Origin: Planctomycetaceae bacterium | GTDB lineage: Bacteria > Planctomycetota > Planctomycetia > Pirellulales > Pirellulaceae | Length of the DNA: 21,084 nt | Reading direction: 5' to 3' | NCBI GenBank assembly: GCA_007124535.1 | Contig: SLEY01000480.1 | Coordinates: 1-21,084 of the forward strand | Part shown: one piece after another, positions 8,547-15,655 of the stretch | Layout of the letters: each line of letters begins with the position of its first letter | Numbering within the stretch: position 1 is the stretch's first letter | Position numbers and translations under genes: made by a program | The notes under the pieces: generated by a model | Told to the model about the DNA's origin: nothing | What the model saw: the letters and a program-made list of their open reading frames with translations, nothing else | Database searches by the model: none

Positions 8547-8717
8547 CTTTCAAGCCTCCCTGACGGCCAGACGCTGATCGACAGAACGAACCCTGCGTTC
8601 CCCACGCCATTCTTTCTAGCAAGAGCCGGCAGGGGGCACAAGTCACGCCAAAGAACCCGCCGCGGTGAACCCGTCGGACAGGGCGGTATGGGAGGTATGC
8701 GAAGTATGGATTAAATT
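8547..8717. other. 5' flank of the propeller gene
   Basis: About 170 bp between the start of the propeller gene and the minisatellite. No gene is visible. A promoter must lie here or beyond the repeats unless the upstream sulfatase gene reads through; I cannot point to a convincing one. The short GGTATG repeat lies at its far end. Confidence 0.4.
8685..8711. repeat. Three imperfect 9-bp repeats (GGTATGNGA type)
   Basis: GGTATGGGA, GGTATGCGA and AGTATGGAT lie head to tail immediately before the large array. The period is the same as that array's (9 bp), but the sequence is unrelated. Confidence 0.7.
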
Positions 8718-10062
8718 GTCCGACCCGATCCGCCCGATCCGTCCGATCCGCCCGATCCGACCGATCCCGACCGACCCGTCCGACCCGTCCGACCCGTCCG
8801 ATCCGACCGATCCGACCGATCCGACCGATCCGTCCGATCCGTCCGATCCGTCCGATCCGTCCGATCCGTCCGATCCGTCCGATCCGTCCGACCCGTCCGA
8901 CCCGTCCGACCCGTCCGACCCGACCGATCCGTCCGATCCGTCCGATCCGTCCGACCCGACCGATCCGTCCGACCCGTCCGACCCGTCCGACCGATCCGTC
9001 CGATCCGACCAATCCAACCGACCCGTCCGACCAATCCGACCCGACCGACCCGTCCGACACGTCCGACACGTCCGATCCGTCCGACCCGTCCGACACGTCC
9101 GACCCGACCGAACCGACCGACCCGACCGAACCGACCGAACCGTCCGAACCGACCGACCCGTCCGAACCGACCGATCCGTCCGACCCGTCCGACCCGTCCG
9201 ACCCGACCGACCCGACCGATCCGACCGAACCGTCCGAACCGTCCGAACCGTCCGAACCGTCCGACCCGTCCGATCCGTCCGATCCGTCCGATCCGTCCGA
9301 TCCGTCCGATCCGTCCGACCCGACCGATCCGTCCGACCCGTCCGATCCGCCCGATCCGCCCGACCCGCCCGATCCGCCCGATCCGCCCGACCCGTTCGAT
9401 CCGTTCGATCCGTCCGATCCGTCCGATCCAACCGACCCGTCCGACCCGTCCGATCCGACCGATCCAACCGATCCAACCGATCCAACCGATCCAACCGATC
9501 CGACCGATCCGCCCGATCCGCCCGATCCGCCCGATCCGCCCGATCCGCCCGATCCGTTCGATCCGTTCGATCCGTTCGATCCGTCCGATCCGTCCGATCC
9601 GTCCGATCCGTCCGATCCGTCCGATCCGTCCGATCCAACCGACCCGTCCGACCCGTCCGACCCGACCGACCCGTCCGACCCGACCGATCCGACCGATCCG
9701 TCCGACCCGACCGATCCGCCCGATCCGTCCAATCCAACCGACCCGACCGATCCAACCGACCCGTCCGACCCGTCCGACCCGTCCGACCCGACCGATCCGC
9801 CCGATCCGTCCGACCCGACCGATCCGACCAATCCAACCGACCCGACCGATCCGCCCGATCCGACCAATCCAACCGACCCGTCCGACCCGACCGAACCGTC
9901 CGACCCGTCCGATCCGTCCGACCCGTCCGATCCGTCCGATCCGTCCGATCCGTCCAATCCAACCGACCCGTCCGACCCGTCCGACCCGACCGATCCGTCC
10001 GATCCGTCCGACCCGACCAATCCGACCGATCCGTCCGAACCGTCCGAACCGACCGACCCGGG
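8718..10062. repeat. 1.35-kb minisatellite of a 9-bp unit, consensus GAYCCGNCC
   Basis: Roughly 150 tandem copies. Variation is concentrated at four positions: T/C at 3, G/A at 6, any of T/A/C at 7, and occasional T at 8; GAACCG variants also occur. The unit contains no stop in any of six frames, so every frame stays open for over 1 kb and reads as tripeptide repeats (Asp-Pro-Ser/Thr on plus; Gly-Ser-Asp, Gly-Arg-Ile/Val or Asp-Arg-Thr on minus). I judge it non-coding. Units of irregular length shift the frame, for example a 4-bp remnant near 8990 and irregular units near 8765, and the flanking parts of each frame are antisense to real genes. The plus strand is strongly C-rich and the minus strand carries regularly spaced GG runs. 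It separates the sulfatase gene from the propeller gene, both minus strand. Confidence 0.95.
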
Positions 10063-10103
10063 GGTCATGCACCGTCCGCCTTGATTTGCGGGGCTCGCCG
10101 ACG

Positions 10104-11528
10104 TTATGGTGCGGCGTAGTCTTCGCCGTTGTAGCTGCGCAACACGGATTCGAACCACGCTTCCAGGGCGGGGCGGAGTTGGGCCACGCGCTCGGGTTGC
10201 TGCTCCGCCAGGTTCGTCTCCTCGGCCGGGTCGCTGACCAGATCATACAGTTCCCACCGCACGCGACCGTCCCGGGGCTCGATGCGATGCAGCTTCCAAT
10301 CGCCGTCGATCCAGGCCGCGTGGCCGGGAAAGTGTTCCAGCGGATGGGGCGGATCCGGCAACTGGGCCGCCCGCAAACTGGACACGTGCGGCTCCAAATC
10401 GCCGCCGTCCTGCTGAGCCGCCAGCAGCTCGCCCATCCACTGGGCCGACGGTGTCCCGATACCGCCCCGCGGATAGTCCCAGAAACCCATCGGCTGACTG
10501 CGCTCCGTCAGGTCGCCGTCGATCAGCGGCACCAGACTGATCCCGTCCAGCACCGGCTGGTGGTCAATCTGCACGCCGGCAATCTCCAACACGGTCGGGT
10601 AGATGTCGCTGGTGTTGCCGCGGACATCCGTCTGCCGCGGTGCGCTGATCCGTGCCGGCCACTCGAGAATGGCGGGAACCAGCAGACCGCCCTCATAGAT
10701 ATTGCCCTTGTGGCCGCGATGCCCGCCGGTCGAGCCGATTTCGCGCAGGGCCCCGTTGTCGCTGCAGTACCAGAGCAGCGTGTTCTCGCGGATGCCCAAG
10801 GTGGAGAGCGCATCGCGCAGTTTTCCGAACGCCCGATCCATGCCCGTGATCTCGCCGTAGAAATGCTGCAAGCGGAGCGGCAGGTCGCGGTAGGGCTCGC
10901 GGTCCTGATCGACGGCCCGATGCGGGGTGTGCGGCGAGCCGAACCAGATGACGGCTAGGAACGGCTGGTCCGTCTCCTGGACCTGAGTGATCCACTCCAA
11001 AGCCGCTTCGACCGTTACGATCGAACTCTCCCCGTGGAACGGAACCGCCGTTCCCCGATGGCTGAGAATCGGATCGTTGTCGTAGAAGTTCGGTGCGCTG
11101 ATCCACTCCTCAAACCCCATCGCTCCGGGATGGACGGGGCTGTTTCTCCGCACCGAGCCGAGATGCCACTTGCCGAAATGCCCCGTCGTGTAGCCGGCGG
11201 TCCGCAAGGCGTGGGCGATGGTCGTCTCCTGCGGCCGGATCGGATGCCCCCAGCGGTGTACGCCGTAACGGTTGGGATGGCGCCCGGTCATCACGCTGCC
11301 CCGTGTGGGCGAACAGACGGGCGCGGCCGCGTAGAACCGATTGAAACGCAAGCCGGCCTCCGCCGCCGCATCGAAATTGGGCGTCTGCAACACCGGGTGG
11401 CCCTGATACGCCATGTCGCCCCAACCTTGATCGTCCGCCATGACCAGGATGATGTTGGGACGTTCCTCCGCCGCCACGGCGACCGGCCAACCAATCAAAA
11501 TCAACAGGGTGAGCCTCCGGGAACACAT
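10104..11528 (-). CDS. Exported Cys-type sulfatase (arylsulfatase family)
   Basis: 474 residues from the ATG at 11528, with AGGA at 11538-11541. The frame continues upstream, but that extension lacks family similarity and would bury the signal peptide (MCSRRLTLLILIGWPVAVAA). Sulfatases hydrolyse sulfate esters on glycans or small molecules. Visible motifs: PNIILVMADDQGWGD with metal ligands D32/D33; VCSPTRG with C72 in CxPxR, the Cys converted to formylglycine; GHFGKWHLG with K120 and H122; GSPHTPH with H200; CSDNG with D257/N258; and HKGNIYEGG with K274. The C-terminal ELYDLVSDPAEETNLA (from about 427) is the usual tail. Length is normal and all key residues are present. Being signal-bearing and Cys-type, it needs a formylglycine-generating enzyme, which is not in the window. 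It is divergent from the plus-strand propeller gene at 12022; substrate unknown. Confidence 0.95.
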   Translation of the reverse strand: MCSRRLTLLILIGWPVAVAAEERPNIILVMADDQGWGDMAYQGHPVLQTPNFDAAAEAGLRFNRFYAAAPVCSPTRGSVMTGRHPNRYGVHRWGHPIRPQETTIAHALRTAGYTTGHFGKWHLGSVRRNSPVHPGAMGFEEWISAPNFYDNDPILSHRGTAVPFHGESSIVTVEAALEWITQVQETDQPFLAVIWFGSPHTPHRAVDQDREPYRDLPLRLQHFYGEITGMDRAFGKLRDALSTLGIRENTLLWYCSDNGALREIGSTGGHRGHKGNIYEGGLLVPAILEWPARISAPRQTDVRGNTSDIYPTVLEIAGVQIDHQPVLDGISLVPLIDGDLTERSQPMGFWDYPRGGIGTPSAQWMGELLAAQQDGGDLEPHVSSLRAAQLPDPPHPLEHFPGHAAWIDGDWKLHRIEPRDGRVRWELYDLVSDPAEETNLAEQQPERVAQLRPALEAWFESVLRSYNGEDYAAP

Positions 11529-11769
11529 CAGGGACCATCCTTTCGTGTCGAACTGGGGGAGATCTGCAAAACAGCCGGTCGAGGGCTCCCATCCCGGACG
11601 CAGCGATCCGCAGCCAAGCGGCCCACGACCATCGGCAACTATGCTCTCCAACGTAAACCGGGTCGCAGCCGCCTGCAACCAGCGCCCCGGATTTGCGATC
11701 CAGCGGAGACGCGAAGCGCTGCTGCAGGACGGGATCAACGCGAGCGTGAACGGGACCGCGGCGTTTCCC

Positions 11770-11782
11770 TTCCCGTCGGGAA
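11770..11782. promoter_or_regulatory. Possible operator palindrome in the divergent region
   Basis: TTCCCG-T-CGGGAA: perfect 6-bp arms around one base, roughly midway between the divergent starts. Its role as an operator is inference. Confidence 0.25.
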
Positions 11783-12008
11783 ATCGCTGTTCCCCGCGTT
11801 CCAGTTCCACGCGGGATCCTATCAGCGCGCCGGGAAAGGCAATCAGGAGACAGCCACTTTCGGTGGGCCAGGTTAACCCGGCGGGCGCGCTTGCTTCTTG
11901 TTGCAAGCTGTGATAGGGTCGATTTTTTCCCCTCAGTGGAAGAACGGTTTCCCCTCGGCGGCCGGGTTCCGACGGCTGTTCCGGTCGCGGTCGTTTCCCC
12001 ATGAACTG

Positions 12009-12014
12009 AAGGAG
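12009..12014 (+). promoter_or_regulatory. Ribosome binding site of the plus-strand propeller gene
   Basis: AAGGAG, 7 nt before the ATG at 12022; the strongest Shine-Dalgarno match in the window. Confidence 0.75.
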
Positions 12015-12021
12015 TGCAGGT

Positions 12022-15000
12022 ATGAAGGCTCACGTTCTCCTCGGATTGCTCTTGGTGATTGGCTTGCTCACCGCTCCGACCCTTGGTGGTGATTGGCCGC
12101 AATTCCGTTACGATGCGGGGCGTACCGCCGCCACGCCTCACTCGCTGCCCCACCGGCTGGAGCTTCGCTGGACGCGGGAGCTTCCTGCGCCCCGGCCCGC
12201 GTTCCCGCATGAAATCCGGCTGGCCTACGATGCGTCCTATGAGCCGGTGGTGGCGGGCCGCACCTTGTTCGTGCCCTCGATGGTGACCGACAGTGTGACC
12301 GCGCTGGACATCGACACAGGAGTCGAGCGATGGCGGTTCTTCACCGAGGGGCCTGTGCGGTTCGCGCCCGTCGCTTGGGAAGGACGGGTTTACTTTGTTT
12401 CGGATGACGGTCACTTGTATTGTGTGGATGCGGAAGACGGCCGTTTGCTGTGGAAGTTTCGTGGTCTGCCCGAGGATCGGAACGACCGCCGCGTGGTGGG
12501 CCATGGCCGGCTGATCTCGTTGTGGCCCGCTCGCGGCGGCCCCGTACTGGCCGATGGGGTTGTCTATTTCGCCGCCGGGCTGTGGCCGACCGAGGGAGTG
12601 TTCGTTCATGCGGTTGACGCCGAGTCCGGCAGGGCGGTCTGGTCGAACCTGGATAGTGACCGGATTCCGCGAAGCAACTGGGATCACGGGGTGGGATTTT
12701 ATTCGGGGCTGACTCCCCAGGGATACCTGGCCGTCGTCGATGACCAACTGGTCGTGCCCTGCGGGATGCAGTTGCCGGCTTTCCTCGATTTGCAGGACGG
12801 CAGCCTGGGCACGTACACGATGGGGTGGGGCGGCCGGATCGGTCTGCCCAAAGGCTGCTGGTTTGTGGCCGGCATCGGGAGCTATCTCAGCCACGGGGGC
12901 GATCTCTACGACATCACCCGGCCCAACGAGGAACGCTTCGCCGATACCCGCCCCGGCCGCGACGATTACAAGCCGATGCTGTACCCGGGTGGGTGGACCC
13001 GGCTGGACATCGAACGCGCCAATCAAAAGGAACTGGACAGTTTCCGCCAACCGATCCTGACGCCGGAGCTGATTTACGAGAGTGACCCCACGCTTGTCGC
13101 CCGCGACTTGACCGAAATCGAACTCCGGGAGCGAGCGCTCGACCAGGTTCCGCGGCATCGCCGGGACGATCACTATCCGGACAACTTCGAGGCGGCTCTC
13201 CAAGCGGTCTGGGAATTGGACTCGCCGCTGCAGGTTCACATCAAGGCGGGCGATCGTCTGTACGCCGGCGGTCCGGGCGTGGTGGAGGCGATCGACACGA
13301 ACGATCAGGAACCGCGGGTGGTATGGCGGGCGGAGATCGAGGGTACGCCGCACCGGATGTTGGCCGCCCATGACATGTTGTTCGTGGTGACGGTCGAGGG
13401 AACGATTTTGGCGTTCGGACCGCCGGACGAAGTGGTCCATCACGAGCTTACGGTTTCCTCGCCGCCTCGTGACGATAATTGGACGGAGAAAGCCGCAGCC
13501 ATCTTGGAGGCCACCGGCGTTCAAAACGGATTTGCGGTGGTGCTGGGAATCGAAAGCGGCCGCCTGGTCGAGGAACTGGCCCGGCAGTCGGAGTTGCACG
13601 TGATCGCGATCGACGACGATGCGGGCAAAGTCGCCGCGCTTCGCCAACGGCTCGACGACGCGGGGCTGTACGGGATGCGCGCCAGCCTGCTGGTCGGGGA
13701 TCCCCTGACGTATCCGTTGCCCCCATATGTGGCCAGCCTGGTCGTCTCGGAGACGTTGGAGCAAGCGGGAGAACGAACGCTGGTCAACGCCATGTTCCAC
13801 GCCTTGCGGCCCTACGGCGGCGTGACCTGCGTCTGGGGCTCAATGGCGGACCGCGCGGCCATCGAAGAGATCGTCGACAACAAAGCGTTTCCTGGCGCCT
13901 GCGTGCGACAAACCGGCGAATTCGTGATGCTGACCCGCTCGGGAGCCCTGCCGGGAGCGGCGGATTGGTCGCATGAAGAAGCCAACGCGGCCAGCACCGG
14001 AGCGTCGGAAGACGGCATCCAATCGCCCGATAGCGTGCTGTGGTTTGATGCTTCCCAACGTTGGCACCGGCAACCGGGCCATCTGCGGGTCCGCGTGAGC
14101 GGAGGACGGTTGCTTGTCCTGGAGGCGGGCTTGCTGCGGGCAAAGGACGTTTACACAGGACGCACGTTGTGGGAGGTGGATTTGCCCATCGGAGAAGCGA
14201 TCCCCGATCCGCAGGTTCGCCCGGCAATCCACCGGCAACCGTCCCGGCCCCGAAGCCTGGCGGCGACGACGGAATTGGTGATGCTCGAGGATGCGATCTA
14301 CCTGACCGACGGAACCAGTTGCCTGATATTCGATCCGGCCACGGGCCAGGAGACCGGACGGTTCGAGTTGCCCGACGATTTGGACACGCCCTGGACGAAC
14401 CTGCGCGTCAGCGGCGACTATCTGGTCGGGACCAGTGGTCCGCACGTGGTCTGCGTGGACCGCCGCACGGGCGAGCTGTTCTGGCGGTTCGAGGCAGGGC
14501 GTGCCGCACTGAACCTGGCCGTGGGGGACGGCAAACTATTCGTTGCCGAATTGGCCAATCTCCGGCGGGGCGAAGACGAGACTCGGGACGGGACGACCCG
14601 AGCCCTGGACATTCGCTCCGGCGAAGTGTTGTGGGAACGGGCCGGTGGGGCGCGATTGCGTTACAGTCCGGAACTCGACCTGGTGATCTCCCCGGTGGGC
14701 TTTTTCGCCGCCGCGGACGGCCGGCCCGTACACACCTTGGCCGAATCGCTCCCGACTCGGCTGATCATCGAGGGGCGAGCGCTTCCCGCCTCGGGAATGC
14801 CCGGCTACGTCGCCGGTCATCAACTGATTACCGGAAGTGAGCAGGACCTGGTCGTGTACGATATCGCGTCAGCCGAACCGCTGGGCGAGCCCCTGGAGTG
14901 GGTCCGGCGAGGATGCACCGGGACCCGGGCCAGCAGGCGCCTGGTGACCACCCGTTACCGCAGCAACTCGGCCTGGATCGATTTGGAGACTCGCCAGATC

Positions 15001-15168
15001 ACTCCGTTTTTCGGCGTGCGACCCGGGTGTCAGATCAACAACAATCTCTATCCGGCAAACGGTGTTTTGAACATGCCCAATCTCACCGGCGGATGCACCT
15101 GCAACTTCGCGCCCGTGTCGCTGGGATTGGTGCCGGCAGAAACGATCCAACCGACTCGTACGGAGTGA
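12022..15168 (+). CDS. Exported PQQ-like propeller protein interrupted by a methyltransferase-like domain
   Basis: 1048 residues. Signal peptide at 1-22 (MKAHVLLGLLLVIGLLTAPT), then GDWPQFRYDAGRTA, the usual first propeller strand. Blades run to about 470 (ALDIDTGVERW, CVDAEDGRLLWKF, AVDAESGRAVW). Residues about 485-625 form a Rossmann-like methyltransferase domain: FAVVLGIESGRLVEELA (504 on), IAID with D531, GDPLTYPLPPYVASLVVSE, and a late FHALRPYGGVTCVWG. The glycine loop is GIESG rather than GxGxG (E511 in the middle), which may weaken SAM binding. Propeller blades resume at about 680 (VYTGRTLWEV, CVDRRTGELFWRF). The C-terminus carries the Cys module (C965, C1003, C1025, C1027; GCTC at the end). 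The neighbours are a divergent sulfatase and a convergent glycosidase. Function unknown; the apparently exported location makes ordinary SAM-dependent methylation doubtful. Confidence 0.93.
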   Translation: MKAHVLLGLLLVIGLLTAPTLGGDWPQFRYDAGRTAATPHSLPHRLELRWTRELPAPRPAFPHEIRLAYDASYEPVVAGRTLFVPSMVTDSVTALDIDTGVERWRFFTEGPVRFAPVAWEGRVYFVSDDGHLYCVDAEDGRLLWKFRGLPEDRNDRRVVGHGRLISLWPARGGPVLADGVVYFAAGLWPTEGVFVHAVDAESGRAVWSNLDSDRIPRSNWDHGVGFYSGLTPQGYLAVVDDQLVVPCGMQLPAFLDLQDGSLGTYTMGWGGRIGLPKGCWFVAGIGSYLSHGGDLYDITRPNEERFADTRPGRDDYKPMLYPGGWTRLDIERANQKELDSFRQPILTPELIYESDPTLVARDLTEIELRERALDQVPRHRRDDHYPDNFEAALQAVWELDSPLQVHIKAGDRLYAGGPGVVEAIDTNDQEPRVVWRAEIEGTPHRMLAAHDMLFVVTVEGTILAFGPPDEVVHHELTVSSPPRDDNWTEKAAAILEATGVQNGFAVVLGIESGRLVEELARQSELHVIAIDDDAGKVAALRQRLDDAGLYGMRASLLVGDPLTYPLPPYVASLVVSETLEQAGERTLVNAMFHALRPYGGVTCVWGSMADRAAIEEIVDNKAFPGACVRQTGEFVMLTRSGALPGAADWSHEEANAASTGASEDGIQSPDSVLWFDASQRWHRQPGHLRVRVSGGRLLVLEAGLLRAKDVYTGRTLWEVDLPIGEAIPDPQVRPAIHRQPSRPRSLAATTELVMLEDAIYLTDGTSCLIFDPATGQETGRFELPDDLDTPWTNLRVSGDYLVGTSGPHVVCVDRRTGELFWRFEAGRAALNLAVGDGKLFVAELANLRRGEDETRDGTTRALDIRSGEVLWERAGGARLRYSPELDLVISPVGFFAAADGRPVHTLAESLPTRLIIEGRALPASGMPGYVAGHQLITGSEQDLVVYDIASAEPLGEPLEWVRRGCTGTRASRRLVTTRYRSNSAWIDLETRQITPFFGVRPGCQINNNLYPANGVLNMPNLTGGCTCNFAPVSLGLVPAETIQPTRTE

Positions 15169-15224
15169 ATCGTGGTTCGCTCCGGCAGCCACCGGGCATA
15201 TCCTGCTCCACGGGAACCAAGCAT

Positions 15225-15590
15225 CTGCCAAGAAATTACAGTCGCATTGGGTCTTGTGCGAGTGGTGATTGCTCGGTGCTTGGTCGGGTCATCCGGTGCG
15301 TTTCGTACTCGTACTCGTACTCGATCGACTCGTTGGCCGAGGTCTGCGTTCGTGGGATCAAGCGAGTCAGTAGCGACACCCTCCGTCTTCAAGGGGCTTC
15401 ACCACGTCGGTTGGATTCGTCATCCGGCGTCTGTCGAGTACGAGTACCGTTGCACTGAGTACGAGTACGAGTACGATTGACTCGCCGATGTGGCTCGATT
15501 GGCCCCCGACTGCGACGGCAGTCCGCGTCCTCGATTGGTCGGCTCGGAACCGGGACAGCCGCGATGAACGCGACCGTAATTTCTTGGCAG
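15225..15590. mobile_element. Candidate MITE-like or structured non-coding element with 24-bp terminal inverted repeats
   Basis: The left end (15225-15248) begins CTGCCAAGAAATTAC; the right end (15567-15590) is its reverse complement at 22 of 24 positions. Inside, three GTACTC hexamers (15304-15323) are mirrored by GAGTAC hexamers (15434-15448 and 15457-15478), so a second, inner pairing is possible. TCATCCGG occurs twice in direct orientation (15289-15296, 15420-15427). No transposase or convincing ORF is present; open frames through it read as low-complexity Arg-Thr, Tyr-Ser or Glu-Tyr runs arising from the hexamers. I see no clear target-site duplication. It lies between convergent genes. 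It could be a non-autonomous transposon, a REP-like element or a folded RNA. Confidence 0.6.
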
Positions 15591-15629
15591 TTGCGAAGCC
15601 ATCGCGCCTCACCGCTTGATCGCCAAGTC

Positions 15630-15655
15630 GTGCCGCCTGCGGTCGCGGGCGGCAC
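15630..15655 (-). terminator. Strong GC hairpin overlapping the glycosidase stop codon
   Basis: GTGCCGCC at 15630-15637 pairs perfectly with GGCGGCAC at 15648-15655. The inner bases can extend the stem through a G-T pair and GCG/CGC. On the minus strand the stem starts at the last base of the TAG stop. There is no U-tract after it, so it is a terminator-like or 3'-end-protecting hairpin rather than a textbook intrinsic terminator. Confidence 0.5.

Larger units (their letters stand above)
11529..12021. other. Divergent intergenic region
   Basis: 493 bp between two oppositely oriented starts, so it should hold both promoters. No gene is supported. Visible structures are a 13-bp palindrome TTCCCG-T-CGGGAA at 11770-11782, and an inverted repeat GCTTGC/GCAAGC with an 8-nt loop at 11889-11908. 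On the plus strand, TTGCTT at 11891 and TAGGGT 17 nt later have promoter-like spacing but match the consensus poorly. A run of six T follows shortly after. Confidence 0.5.

Noticed and set aside
8428..10246. Long open frames through the 9-bp array on both strands (Gly-Ser-Asp, Gly-Arg-Ile, Asp-Pro-Ser repeat proteins)
   Set aside because: They arise because the 9-bp unit lacks stops in every frame. Irregular-length units shift the frame, the ends are antisense to or out of frame with real genes, and no ribosome binding site supports a start.
11529..12002. Upstream extension of the sulfatase to an ATG at 12002
   Set aside because: No family similarity, and a signal peptide and ribosome binding site mark the start at 11528.
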